DNA of 64,000 bases, from positions 499,979 to 563,978 of the forward strand of contig NW_022985071.1 in the NCBI RefSeq assembly GCF_010015585.1. Reading direction: 5' to 3'. Shown here piece after piece: positions 30,424 through 42,272 of this stretch. The notes under the pieces were generated by a model that saw nothing but the letters and a program-made list of their open reading frames with translations, was not told the DNA's origin and made no database searches. The translations under genes and the position numbers were made by a program. This DNA is from Eremomyces bilateralis CBS 781.70. Lineage: Eukaryota > Ascomycota > Dothideomycetes > Eremomycetales > Eremomycetaceae. The stretch's first letter is position 1. Each line of letters starts with the position of its first letter.

Positions 30424-30784
30424 TACAGTACATAAAGTGCTGGAATTACCGGGAGTTTTATTCTGCTGTACATCCATCGCACTCAGTGGGGATTGGGCAG
30501 CTTACTTGGGATTCACCTTGTGATAAATATAAGGTATCAAATTAGGAGCCACGGAGCCTACCCCTGACTGAATGGTTAAATCGATCAACAAATGATTTAT
30601 ATCGATGGTGGGATGGAGTAAGAGCTTGTGATGAAATACCGTGTGTGGGTTCGGAATTGACAGACAGAAGTGATCGTCGCTCTTGGATTGATTCTTATAC
30701 TTGTCTATCAACAACTATCAAGGCGAAACTTGCTGCATATCCAAAGGGGGCGCTGTATAGACCATGCATTCCTTGACACGGTAG
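30424..30784. other. Intergenic between pogo copy 1 and the proline-rich repeat gene
   Basis: About 360 bp with no gene seen; the right end is the 3' flank of the repeat protein gene. Confidence 0.5.
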
Positions 30785-32538
30785 TCACAACTTCGAAAAC
30801 CCCTTGCCACACTTTCCGCATGAGATTCCTGGGAGAGTCCTGTTGAAAATGGTTACTCTGGGTCTGGTTAGTCCTCAGAAGCTGGACCAGCATAGTCATC
30901 GGCTTACCAGTTTGGCATGTCCCCTCCGATCTCCTCCTCTTCCTCGTCAACTTTTATCGCAGTTCCATAGCCAGGACTCTGTTTCTTGACCCGAGTGGAA
31001 CGTCGGGTTGCGCCTGCAGACCCTTCCACGCCCGTCTTCCGTGCTTTCGATCCTTCAGCCGCGAAGCTACTCTTCCTTTTTTTTGACGCCCTTGCAATGG
31101 CGGTCCGGGGTTGCAAACTGCTCGAACTAGCGACCACCTTCCCTTTCCTCCGCTTCCGTCCGGGGTCCGACAAGTCGGCGAGTTCCACAAGCTCGGCTGC
31201 GGCCAGAATTGTACCCATAAGTTCCTCATGCTTCATGGAATCTGCAGTGTCCACCGATTCCGGTGGTTCAGGTGCTTCTTCGTCGGGAATAGAACCAAGA
31301 TGGTGAGTAACTTGGTCTTCTACCCACTCGCGGATCTTGTAAGTTTTAAACGAACCGGGTGACAGTATTTCGGGGGACCCCGCCTGTCCCTCTTCAAGGG
31401 GGCTGTGACGGCGAGTCTTTATACGTGTAGACACAGGAGAAACTACCGGTTTTGCGTGGCCGCTAGGATCCGGGGTATCGAGCAAAGAATCGTGGGTAGT
31501 AGGCCCGAAAGGGGTTTGAGAGCTGGCAAGCGCGCGAACGCCCGGTGTCCTGACCTCCGAGGTAGAGAAATTGCCTCGCTGGTTGGGGATCTGCGCGTGG
31601 ATGGGCAGGGGAGTACTGCGGATATTGGACTCTGGCTGGCGGGGGGGTAAATGAGGCACATATGAGTTGTGGATAGCAGAAGGCTGGGTAGACGAAGGCT
31701 GCGACTGGTTTTGCTGTCCAGAGAACACATCCGGGGAAGTGCTGAAGAACATAGTGGGCGGGGTGTAGGCTGCGAAGCTGTAGTGCGGACCGTGTTGAGG
31801 AGCCGGCGGAGGTAGATAGTCCTGAGGCCTCATAGGATCGTACAAGTAGTAAAAAGGCCCATAAGAAATGGGAGACTGAAACCCCTGAGGAGCAAAGTGA
31901 TTTTGAATGCCTGGCGCAGGGACAGTAGGCATAGAGGCAGACACGCCAGACGGATGAACGGCCGACGTAGGGGCAATCGGCACAGACTGGGGCCCACTAG
32001 GCAGATGAACAACTGACGTAGGGGTAGCGGGAATAGAGGCAGACACGCCGGTAGGATGAATGACCGATGCAGGGGCAATATGCACGGACTGAGGACCGCC
32101 AGGCGGATGAACGGCCGACCCAGGGACAGCGGGAATATAGGCAGACACAGGCGGATGAACAACCGACGGAGGGAGAACAGGCGTAGATCCAGACACGCCA
32201 GGCGGATGGACGGGCGGCGCAGGAGCAATAGGCGCAAACATGGACAAGCCAGGCGGATGGACAGCCGGCGCAGGGACAATAGGCGTAGACTGAGACATGC
32301 CAGGCAGATGAACTCCTGGCGGAGAGGTGCCAGGCGGAGGGTTGCCATGCGGAAGAACTCTCGACAGGGAGGTACCAGGCGGAGGGTTTCCAGGAGGAAG
32401 GTTTCCGGGCGAAAGGTTTCCAGGCGGAAGGTTTCCAGGCGGAAGGTTGCCCGACGGAGGTGGTGCTAAGGTAAATAAGTTCACTGTGTACCATGTACTG
32501 AATAGGATTTGAGGGAGTTTACCTGCAGTATTGTCCAT
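30785..32538 (-). CDS. Proline-rich repeat protein with a short Cys motif at the C-terminus
   Basis: Exons are 32538-32523, 32465-30908 and 30839-30785. The first intron (57 bp) is a multiple of three and open, so its retention would add 19 residues. The second (68 bp) has a GTAAGC donor, a CTAAC branch site and a CAACAG acceptor. It replaces an immediate stop after MPNW with TLPGISCGKCGKGFSKL. The protein begins with PPGNL pentapeptides, then about eight 17-residue repeats (PPGVSGSTPVLPPSVVH type). A Tyr/Pro-rich middle follows, then a short structured block (FKTYKIREWVEDQVTHHLG) and a basic, nuclear-signal-like tail (GRKRRKGK, SKKRKSS). It ends in CxxC and SKL. Nuclear location is likely from composition; the terminal SKL would match a peroxisomal signal but may be chance. 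Function unknown. Confidence 0.65.
31900..32465 (-). repeat. 51 bp and 15 bp coding repeats in the proline-rich gene
   Basis: Around 31920-32310 a 51 bp unit (17 codons) recurs about eight times, and at 32330-32465 a 15 bp unit coding PPGNL recurs. Both keep the frame. Confidence 0.8.
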
Positions 32539-34211
32539 GGTGAATGGTCGGGAATCAGACTACGAAGGAAAATGTAGAAGCAATCGAGAGGAAGACAACT
32601 ACTATGAGAGAATTAAGAGGAACAGATCGACTGTGAGAGAATGGAAAGGAAGAGAATGGAGATCTGACTGGGGGGTTCTGCCGCCCGATTTGATGGACCT
32701 GAAAGCGGAAGTCACGATAGACCGAAACAGCAGGCACGACGTTACAATAGAATTTACCTTGAATCTCCTCCACGTCACATGCACAGACAATTGCCGCTGT
32801 CTACGTCGTCCGAAGCAGTCGAAAGAGAACCGAGACGCACTGAATTGGATATACCGGTAACCATCTCTAGGTTTAATGACGCGGATGTGAAGGTCCTCAT
32901 GGAACTAACAGACCATCCCACACTACACTGCATGTCCTTGTACCAATATCGAAGCTGCTAATGGAACCCATGGTCGACTCCGGGCAGGTAATTTTTGGAG
33001 GAGCCGTCCACCACGCGGTATAGACCGTATCGAAGTACGGGCTGCACGAGGAAGGCCGAGATCCGATGCATCTGACCCCCGCACAACTGAACTTTGAGTT
33101 GGCGACTAACGAGGCATACGACTTCAACCGGTTCGCAAATGAAATCCTGATGAACGGAAAGGGATAAAAGAGAGGCGTTGGAGGATGGCCATCGAGCATG
33201 TCAAGCAGTACGTGACACTATGCTAATGAAATCAGGACTGTGAAAAGTATGCGAACGTAGATGATTTTTTGACCATCGTCGGGTAGGAACATGCGAAAGA
33301 GGCAAAAAGATAGTCTAAGTGCGGTACGTATCCAAGAGTTCTAAATCGGACTTGTCCAAGGATTGAGACTCGCGGATGCTAGAGTTATGCCACGGCTCAA
33401 CCAAGGAGACGCCCCGATGCCAGCAATGCGATAAGAGAGAAAGCTGCAGATGTGGTCAAAGAAGATGCCGTGTATTGAGTCTGTAGAGATTTGGTATCAT
33501 CCGGGTGGAAGAAATTGAGGGCCCTTCACCTTTGACGTACTCCCGTAGCCGACGAGATATCTCGATGAAGTGGTCGTGATATTGGAACATGTCGTTGAGA
33601 AGAATAGGAGGGTAAAATGGTAGGTGCTGCATCCCGTACCTCATGGCTCATGCCGTCATGCGATACCTATATGCATCTGGAATTAATTTCTGTAAGAGAT
33701 AGATCAGTAATATCATTGAGAATTTCGGCGGATACCGAGTTCCGTTAGTTGGAAGGGATAAATCCAAATTGACTTTTGGAATACAAATGTGCTTGAAGTT
33801 TTCTGTCAAAGTTCGTGTCATTATCTAACTTAGTTAATGGATCTAACTTAACTAAGTTAGTTAAGTTAAGTTAGTTACCAATTAGTTACCACCAAATATC
33901 TGATTAGTTACCTTATTTCCGGCCCGGGTACTAGTCTCCTCCCGCCCTCCACCACACGGTCCACTCTACCAAGTTCCAACTCCTGTCCCGCAAACTAACA
34001 AATAGTTAAGACGTCCGTTGTATCCCCGCATTTGACCTCCTCTCTCGCTTTCTCAGACCCGAGGACTGCTCGCATATCTGACTATCCTCGAGAGCCTCGG
34101 CCGTAAAAGTGGTCGATGCCAGCAATAAAACATCATGATATTGATTCTATCCATTACTAACATACAGCATTAATTTCTAGCACAGTGAAACAAGCCAAAT
34201 ACGCCTTCACC
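32539..34211. other. Intergenic with a small AT-rich repeat block
   Basis: About 1.7 kb without a convincing gene lies between divergent start codons. Bases 33825-33912 consist of overlapping short repeats of the type taacttaactaagttagtta, with palindromic character. Confidence 0.5.
33825..33912. repeat. AT-rich palindromic short repeats
   Basis: Tandem and inverted copies of ttagttaa/ttaactaa type units, upstream of the AtuA-like gene. Confidence 0.75.
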
Positions 34212-36094
34212 ATGCCCAACCGTCCCATCCGCATCGTCGGCATTTCCGGCAGCGCTAGCGACCGTCGCGATGCGATGGCTGCCGTCGCTGCCTCGTATCC
34301 CTCGGATCCCATCGACGTGATCATTGGTGACTGGATGTCCGAAGGAAATATGACCTCCCGCGCCGCGTCCAAGGTCGACGGCACCGGCGACACGTTCGAG
34401 ACGACGTTCCTCGAAGCATTCGAGCCGGCGATTGAGAACATCGCGAAACATAAGATCAAAGTGGCGGTCAACGCCGGGGCGACGGGTACGCTGGCGTTAC
34501 GTGACGTCGTGGTGAAGATGGTGGAGGAGCGGAAGCTAGACCTCAAGGTGGCGTGGGTGGAGGGAGACGAGTGTCTGGAGGCGGTGACGCAGGGCCTCCA
34601 GGGCGGAAGCAAGTTCGAGAATATCTGCACGGGGGAAGAGCTAGGGAACTGGAAGTTCGAGCCGATTTTCGCGCAGGCGTATCTCGGTGGGTTGGGAATC
34701 GCGGAGGCGTTCCGAAAGGGCGCGGACATTGTGATCTGTGGACGGGTCAGCGACGCGTCGCCTGTTATCGGAGCCGCATACTGGTGGCACAATTGGAAGC
34801 GTGACAATTTGGATCAACTGGCCAATGTCCTTGTCGGTGGCCATCTGATCGAATGCTCGTCCTATGTCTGTGGCGGTAACTTCAGCGGCTTCAAAGTGCT
34901 CGAAGGGTCTACCGGCTGGGACGACATTGGCTACCCAATCGCCGAGATCTCGTCTTCCGGCGAAGTCATCATCACGAAGACCGCGGGCTCCAAAGGCGCC
35001 GTCACTGTTGACACATGCAGTTCTCAGCTCCTCTACGAAATCCAAGGTCCGTGGTATTACAACTCCGACGTCACCGCCATCCTTTCGAACCTTTACTTCG
35101 AGCACGTCGGCGCGAATCGCGTCGCACTCCGCGGCGTAGAGTCTGCCCCTCCGCCACCCACCACTAAAGTCGGCATCACCGCTCGAGGCGGTTTCCAAGC
35201 CGAAGTCCATTGGTCCCTCGTGGGTCTCGACATCCCCGAAAAGTCACGGATGCTCGAATCCCAAATCCGCCGCCTTCTCGCCCCGTACTCCTCCAAGTTC
35301 TCTCTCCTGAAGTTCACCACCAACGGCGTCGCCGACCCCGATGCCTCCAACCAATCCGCCGCGACCGTCGACTTCCGTGTCGTCGCCCAAGCCCCCAACG
35401 CTGACGACCTCTCCCCTCAGAAGTTCGTCCGACCGTGCCTCGACTGTATGATGTCCGCCCCGCCCGGCGCCACCACGCACTTCGACCTACGCACCGGCTT
35501 CCCCCGGCCCATCTACGAATACTACGTGACGCTGCTCCCGCAGTCGGCGGTGCGCCACCAGGTGCATTTCCACACGGGAGAGAGCGCGGAGATCCCGCCG
35601 CCGCCAGTGACACGCACGTGGGATCGCCAGCAGCCGAGCGAGCCGGCGACGGCGATACCGGTGGATTTGCGAAGCTTTGGGGAGACGACGCGGGGGCCGC
35701 TAGGGTGGGTGGTGCATGGGCGGAGCGGGGATAAGGGGAGCAATGCTAATGTTGGGTTCTGGGTGCGGCATGCGGATGAGTATTCGTGGTTGCGGACGCT
35801 ATTGAACGTGGAGAAGATCCAAGAGCTATTAGGGGACGAGTACAAGCAGAGGAACAAAATCGTAAGTGTCGACGTGGAGAATCGTCTGGAGTTATAGCAT
35901 GCTAACCGTTGGGCTACCAGGACCGATTTGAGCTCCCGAACGGACGTGCGGTTCACTTCTTGCTGCATGATCATCTGGACCGCGGGTTCAGCTGCTCTAG
36001 CACGTACGATGTGCTCGGGAAGAACGTTGCTGAGTACCTTCGCAATCGACATATCGATATTCCCGTGAAGTTCTTGGCGCGGAAAAAGCTGTGA
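34212..36094 (+). CDS. AtuA/DUF1446 family protein, 607 residues
   Basis: Two exons, 34212-35861 and 35921-36094; the 59 bp intron has a GTAAGT donor and a GCTAACC branch. The start at 34212 gives MPNRPIRIVGISGSASDRRDA. The family region follows: DVIIGDWMSEGNMTSRA, VAVNAGATGTLALRD, WVEGDECL, AQAYLGGLGIAEAFRKGADIVICGRVSDASPVIGAA and GHLIECSSYVCGGNFSGF. A C-terminal domain has GRSGDKGSNANVGFW and, after splicing, a tail with FLLHDHLDRGFSCSSTYDVLGKN. Bacterial AtuA is needed for acyclic terpene (citronellol) use in Pseudomonas. Fungal homologues are common but their reaction is not established. The gene looks intact. A pogo transposon begins 64 bp after its stop, so its 3' end may be formed inside or just before that element. 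Confidence 0.85.
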
Positions 36095-36159
36095 ATGTAC
36101 AGTACATGTCATCTGGGAGAATTGGCTGGGATTAGAATAAAGGGTTGCCATTGCTGATA

Positions 36160-38021
36160 AGACAGGACCCCCGGTTTGTAACCACCCCGATTTGTAACCA
36201 CTTCACACGCAGCAACACCAACAACAGAGGACTATAGATTCTGTATAATAACTCCACCAATATTGAAATTTATATATTATATCTGAAACTGTGAGCAAAG
36301 TGATTCGAATTCTGCTTTTTGCAGCTCGTCCGAAATTTTTTGCGCGTCAAATTTGGGCTTCTTCTTCGCCTCCTTCAGCTCCGCTTGTCTTGCTTCTTCT
36401 TGCGCAGCAACAATCTGATCAATCGTCGCAAATCGCTCATTTTGGTCGACTTGGACTCTTTTCCTTTTCTTAGACAATCCGCCTATGTCTTCCAGTGATT
36501 TTTCGAGCTTTGCAACTTGCGCTTTCAGTGCTGCGATTTCGACGTTCTTCTTTGAGAGTGCCTTGGCCAATTTCCCCTGTAAACCCCTGAAATCCCGTCC
36601 AGACATATCCTCAAACTTTTTCCCCGTATACACGTCTTTTGGGCCTTTGGGTGTATTAAATATATAATCATATATGGGCTCTGGGGTCACATGACGTTGT
36701 ATAGTATGGTTCTCGTTTAATTGGGTGCTATTTAATACTTTGTGTGGGTTGAATGGGCAGATTCCGGTGCCTCTGAACCCAGCGCGGATATTATGGTTTA
36801 TCAAAGCTTCAATGCGGGATTTATTATAAATGTTTATAAAATTATGCTTCTTAACTGGGGCAGAGTCGTCGAGGGAGCTCAATTGGGTTAATTCCTTGCG
36901 ATATTTACTCTTCAGGGCCGAAAAACAAGCGACATCTAGGGGCTGAAGCAGATGGGAGCAATGGGGAGGGAGATATAGGACAATTACCTTATTATCCTTA
37001 CACATCTTCATGAACTCGACCGTCGCGTGCGATCCGTGCCCATCGCAAATTAGGAGACGCCATTCCGTACGGTCTTTTGGTGCGGTCTCCGGGAGGAACT
37101 TCTTCTCCAACCATTTGAGCCCGATTTCGTTTGACGTCCAGGCGTTCTCTGAAACTGTCCAATGCCAGTCCTTCGTGCTCGAGAGATCCGCAGGGAACCA
37201 CGTAGATTGGAGGTTTTTGCCCTTGAAGATGATGAGCGGAGAGATCGCGCGGCCAACGGCTGAAATGGCCTCAATGACGGAGACCCACTCGCGGTCCTCC
37301 GGAGTCTTGATATAGGTCTTTTTCCTGCTGTTCTTCCCCATCTTTTTCTCTTGTATTGGTGCTAAGACACGCCCATTTACGCCGCACCCAAGCGCAATCC
37401 CGTGCTCGTCGAAATTCCAGATATTCTCCGTTTTGATGTGAAACTGGTCGATCAGGCTCTGGAGAAGGTTGAACCAGGCCGCTATGATTTCCTTGGACGA
37501 ACAATTTACGCGGGAAGCTTCGATTGATTTGCCCACCATAGTTTTTATATGGGGATTTCGCTTGAGGAATCCGTCCACCCAGTTCTTCCCGCAAGGCGTG
37601 TGGTCACCATTTTCGCGGGCAATTGCTTCTGCCATTTGACGAACCCTGCCGTGGGAGGGGGCATTCGAAGCCCGGTCTTCCAGGGCTATCCATTCCGCTA
37701 GATATCGTTCTTGTACAGGAGACAGCTTCTGGAGCTTTTGAGCACCAATTTGGTGCGATTGGCGGTCGTTTTGGAGGCGCTTTTGGAGCGTGGAGTAGGT
37801 AACACCGTACTGGTCCGCGCACTTATGTATAGAGTCAAATTCTTTATTAATATAAGCCTGAATCGCGAGCTTTATAGCCTCTTCATTAACTGGAGGCATT
37901 TCGACACAGTTACAGCATGATTGTGTGGTGGTAGATGTATTTTATTGATCTGTCTCATCTCCAGATTGAAGGGATTTAGTTGGTTACAAAGTGGGGTGGT
38001 TACAAACCGGGGGTCCTGTCT
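36160..38021 (-). mobile_element. Pogo/Fot-type DNA transposon, copy 2 (1,862 bp)
   Basis: Same length and ends as copy 1 but in the opposite orientation, with TA duplications at 36158-36159 and 38022-38023. The sequences differ by only a handful of bases, so both insertions are recent. The transposase is intact. Confidence 0.94.
36277..37899 (-). CDS. Pogo-type transposase, copy 2, intact (540 residues)
   Basis: The full frame starts at ATG 37899 (MPPVNEEAIKLAIQAYINKEF). The order is an N-terminal psq-type HTH, a CENP-B-like region, a DDE_1 core (NFDEHG, LICDGHGSH, PPHCSHLLQPLDV) and a Lys-rich coiled C-terminus (KNVEIAALKAQVAKLEKSLEDI). The tail also has nuclear-signal-like KKRKRV. All expected catalytic positions are present. 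It could serve both this copy and copy 1 in trans. Differences from copy 1 include Lys/Arg in YINKEF, Phe/Ile in NFDE, Ile/Thr in IIFKGK, Thr/Met in SSTKDW and Ser/Pro in DMSGRD. Confidence 0.93.
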   Translation of the reverse strand: MPPVNEEAIKLAIQAYINKEFDSIHKCADQYGVTYSTLQKRLQNDRQSHQIGAQKLQKLSPVQERYLAEWIALEDRASNAPSHGRVRQMAEAIARENGDHTPCGKNWVDGFLKRNPHIKTMVGKSIEASRVNCSSKEIIAAWFNLLQSLIDQFHIKTENIWNFDEHGIALGCGVNGRVLAPIQEKKMGKNSRKKTYIKTPEDREWVSVIEAISAVGRAISPLIIFKGKNLQSTWFPADLSSTKDWHWTVSENAWTSNEIGLKWLEKKFLPETAPKDRTEWRLLICDGHGSHATVEFMKMCKDNKVIVLYLPPHCSHLLQPLDVACFSALKSKYRKELTQLSSLDDSAPVKKHNFINIYNKSRIEALINHNIRAGFRGTGICPFNPHKVLNSTQLNENHTIQRHVTPEPIYDYIFNTPKGPKDVYTGKKFEDMSGRDFRGLQGKLAKALSKKNVEIAALKAQVAKLEKSLEDIGGLSKKRKRVQVDQNERFATIDQIVAAQEEARQAELKEAKKKPKFDAQKISDELQKAEFESLCSQFQI

Positions 38022-38563
38022 TATTTGCTTTTTTTCAAATGAAAACCGCCCATATAGGTTGACGCATAGCATACGCTGTGATGGCGGACATGATGCGATA
38101 GGATACATAGTAAGTTGATAACGCCTCTAACCATGGCAAGGAGATTTACACTCGGATCTTTACACGTAATTCCCGGGGTGAGGCAGCAAGGCGACAAGAC
38201 AGCAACCCGTTTTCTCCCAGCCCGTTGTCGATCTCCTGCGCAATTGACGATCGGTACGGGATCAGGCCTATTGATGGATTTAACCCTTTACTTCAGCTAT
38301 TGTTCTCTTTCTTTCCTATCCATCCTCAATTTTCTTGCAACGACTATACCTTGACCCATCGGACCATCTCGAGTTCTCGAATCTCCAAGCATCCAGCGCA
38401 GTGGTAATTACATAGTAGACATGAGCTCACCCTGCTGATGGAACGAGCCCCTGACCGAACCCCGGACCTGCATGGGACTACACTGGATTGGCTTCGTTTC
38501 CGACTCCGACGTTACTCCCCGCCCGTTTCGTCTAAAACGTAGTCTTTTTCTTTTCGCTTCTCG
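38022..38563. other. Promoter region of the 1,218-residue protein gene
   Basis: No gene is recognised; Ct-rich tracts near 38300-38340 and 38540-38560 fit a fungal 5' leader. Confidence 0.5.
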
Positions 38564-41500
38564 ATGACTTCGACTTTGCAATATACCCTGTTTCCGGCTC
38601 CAAAGTTCCACCCTCCCTACCATGTGCTGCAGACGGGTACGCACAGCAGAGAGCATAGCTTGACCAGCTCGTCAACCACCAGGCCTCCGCAATTGTTGTG
38701 TCCCAGTCCCGACATGCCGTCCACCTCGACCACCACGTATCTCGACACCACCCTCCACACTCTCCCGCCCTCTCTCCCCTCGCCGACCTTCACCAACCCC
38801 GACCTTATCCTCCCTGATATATCCCATCTTTCCCGCTCCGCATCCACGCCGTCTCCACCCCCATCCGCCGACCTCCCACCGTCGCCGTCGCATCTGGTGC
38901 GCCAGCTCAAATCGCAGCCCTCAACTCTCTATAACGCGCCACGGTCCGCTGCCCCCGCGCCACCCACCACGTTCAACTTCTCGTTCGGTGAGCGACGGAG
39001 CCATTCCGCGCTGGGAGTGCGCACGCGGACGCCATCTGTCGCGCGACCGGGAGGACGACCCCTGAGCGACATCGAGGAAGTGGACGTCGCCAATCCTCGG
39101 GGGTTCGCCGGGCTTCCGGTCCGGACAGGGGTCGCGTTCGATCCCAATTCGACATCGCGCGATGCAACCAACGGCGCGGATCAGGGAGCAATTAGAAATG
39201 GGTTTGCGAGCGGGTTTTGGAAGGCGCGCGAGGAGAGGTTGCGGGAATCAGAGGGCGCGACGGGACATCAGAGGGCGCTGAGCGATGCGTCGAGCTCGGT
39301 GCATAGCGATGATCTAGAGAATATGGAGTGGCCGGGTTTTGACAGCATGGTTGAAGAAGAGGATGATAAGAATCCCGCCAAGGAGAAGCCGTCGAAGCAG
39401 GTGAAACCGTCAGGGAGCGATGACGAGGCGGAGTGGAGCGATCCGCAGATGCGAGGGGACGAGGATGATGAGGATTCGTCGGCGAGCTTGAGCAGACGAG
39501 CGGATATTATCCTGGCTAACGCGAAGAAGAGGCTAAACGTAAGCATTCTCTCCCGCCGGTTCAACGAGATATGAACTAATGTACATGTAGCTGATGGAAG
39601 GCAATCTTCGCGGCGCGCGTCACTCTCTTCTGGTCACTCCCGCGAGGTCCTCGAGCCCAAACCAGCCTCTATTCAATCCCTCCCGACATTCAACAATCGG
39701 ACCTTTGGGGAACAAATCTCGTCAATACTCCTCCCCACTAGCAACAAGCACAGCCTCCCAGCGCCATTCCCGTGTTTACAGCGAAACCATCGTTCCTCCC
39801 CTCCCCTCCCCAACGCACTCTCCGCAGAACTCCCGAGGCAACATTGTTAAAGAGACAAGGTCGACCAGCGCGCTGGCGGCATCCTCAATCGACTCGTTCA
39901 TGGATCGGAACCTTGCGATCCGTAATGCTCGAAGCCACGAAGTCATGCGAGATAGCCGGCTACGCAACTGGGTTATGAGCGAAGATCGCCAGTACCATAC
40001 CTCGACTCCGTCTTCGCCACCACCGGCCCTCCCACAGCTTCAGTATTCTTCGAAACCTAGCAATTCGAGTCTCCGTCATGCCCAAGAACCGCTACCGGAG
40101 TCAAAAGACGCCTACTCCCCTCAGGTGCAATTGACTCCGTCACCTGGAGCGCCAGCGGCTCCGACCAAGGCTTCTTCAAATAATACCTCTCATCCTCGCG
40201 TTTCTCATACCCATACCTCATCCACGACCAGCACCGCCTCCTCTCTGCAACTTCAAATGCAAGATCTCAAGGGCCGGATCTCCTCGCTCAAGCGGCGCGC
40301 TGCCGAGGAGAAATCCAAGCGCTACAGCCTACAGGCCGCGCGGACTCCATCCCCAATCAATACCGCCGAGACGTGGTATCAAAGCGCCGAGACCTACCGC
40401 AGCGGGACCTGGGGCATTGGGCAAGATGCCGGGATCGGCTGGAGTATGAGCACCGCGGGATTCCGGCCCGAATCGGCGATGAGCGGGACGCAAGGGGAGA
40501 TGACGGGACCGCCGGTGGGCGTGGTGACGCCGGCGGCGCATTCGCGGCAGACGAGCCGATCGGGCGTCAGCTTCCTCGAGGATTCGTCGATCGAAGTGAA
40601 GAGTCAGGTGGGGAGTGCACAGGGCTCCAATGTCGAGTCCGCGGGAGGGTCGGCTGTGAAGGTCGGGGCAGCGGAGGAACGGCCGAAGACGGTGGTCGAG
40701 GTTGGGGGACGGATGTTTCCTTTGAAGAGCGGGTCGAGCCGGTCGACGTCGAGAAGTTCGTCTAAGCAGCCCCTGATTATAGCGGCGCTAGCTGCGCCCG
40801 AGGTACAGCTGCCTTCGTCCGAAGTTCAGGAAGAGGTGGTGGAGGAGACCGAGCAAACGGCTGAAAAAGAGACCCAGCAGTCATTCCTTGATGGTCCAGA
40901 GGAAACTAGAAGCGATTCTACTACGATATCAGTCGAAGAAGAACCGCCCACCCTTCCTGTATCCGAGCCTGAAGTAGAGGTCGAAGTCGATCAAGAACAA
41001 GACGATCTTGATGAAGACACAGCTGATGAAGACTCTGAATCGGAGTATGAATCAGCATACGGAGATCCGCTTCACTCCGACCCTCTCAATGGCGAAGAGG
41101 ACGCACTGGCCCTTCTTGACGCAGAGGAGGCCGAGCATGGCGGGCCTGTCATCGCACCACGCCACGAAGACCGTGCGGATGCATTTGACTATGAAAATTT
41201 TTTCCTGCATTCCGCCATGGGCACCTACTCGCGAGAGCGGAGAAACAGCAGTGACAGCTGGCGGAGCGGTAGCGGCAGCGAGAGCGACACTGGAAGCGAT
41301 GGCACTGCCCGAGCTCCCAGTGTTAGGGGCGATGTGGAAGCTCGAGAGACTGAGAGCGACCACTCCACCGAACCACCGACTCCACGCGCCGTCCCGCCCC
41401 AACCCGCTCGCCCTATCACTGCCATCTTCACCCACGTACCCGGAAGCAGTCCCACGAAGCCAGGGTTAACTCCTTCCTCCACCCTTGCCGCGCAAGACCC

Positions 41501-42272
41501 GTTCCCACTCCTTCCCCCACAACCCAACTTCCTCCACGAACGCTCTCCCTCCGGCGACTCCATCTCCACCCTCGCAACCTTCATGACTGCCACCGAAGGC
41601 AACGAGTCCGACGATGACGACGCAAACAACACCCTCGACGCCATCGCCCGCGACACATTCGGCCTCGGCTGGTCGGCGCCTCAAGCCGCCAGCGCGCCCG
41701 CCCCTCATCCCACCACCACCAACGCCCAAGGCGAAACCACCGTCCAAGGCGGCCGTGGCAACGCCTGGGCCCAGCGCCGCCACAACTCCACCTCCCCCCC
41801 CACCATCGCCTCGCCGCGCCGCAGCCCGACGCAAAACCTCCACCATCCACTCCTCCCCGCGTTTCAGTCGCCGGGGAAACCCGCTGCGCCGCACGCAGAC
41901 CACCATATGCCTACAGCCGCGCAGTCGCCGCGCGCGATCCCCCTCCCGCCCTCCCCGCAGCACTCACCCCCAGCCGCGCGCACGAACCTCATGGACCAGA
42001 TCCCCGTGACGTTTCCGCTGCCGGAGGCGCCGCCGATCAGCACGGAGGAACTGGTGGCGGTGATGTTGGGCCCGGGCGGGTCGTGGGAGGGGGGAGAGGG
42101 GGAGCGGGAGGCGTTGGGGATGTTGGTGGAGGGGATGAGGAGGGCGGTGGGGGAGTTGGGGGGGTTGGTGAGGGAGGGAAAAAGGGAGGGGGATTATGAA
42201 AGGAAGGAGTGGAGGAGGAGGGTGGCGTGTGCGGGGGAAGCGTTGGGGGAGAGAAGGGATGAGGTATTATAG
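38564..42272 (+). CDS. Large disordered Ser/Pro/Glu-rich protein, 1,218 residues
   Basis: Two exons, 38564-39538 and 39591-42272; the 52 bp intron has a GTAAGC donor and a TGTAG acceptor and joins KKRLN to LMEGNLRGARHS. Most of the protein is low complexity. It has Ser/Pro-rich N-terminal blocks, an acidic stretch with WPGFDSMVEEEDD, and a short predicted coiled coil (LQLQMQDLKGRISSLKRRAAEEK). Next come NTAETWYQSAETYRSG, a long Glu/Asp-rich part, and a C-terminal helix rich in Gly, Glu and Arg. The last ~200 bases are strongly purine-rich on the coding strand. Multiple SP and TP sites suggest phosphorylation. It looks like a conserved Eurotiales hypothetical protein; I see no catalytic motif. 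A later start (38714) is also possible. Confidence 0.7.

Noticed and set aside
33825-33912. Regulatory operator or origin in the AT-rich palindromic block
   Set aside because: Short simple repeats alone do not support a specific function.
41466-41963. Gly/Arg-rich - strand frame
   Set aside because: It lies antisense to the disordered-protein gene and has the composition expected of a shadow.
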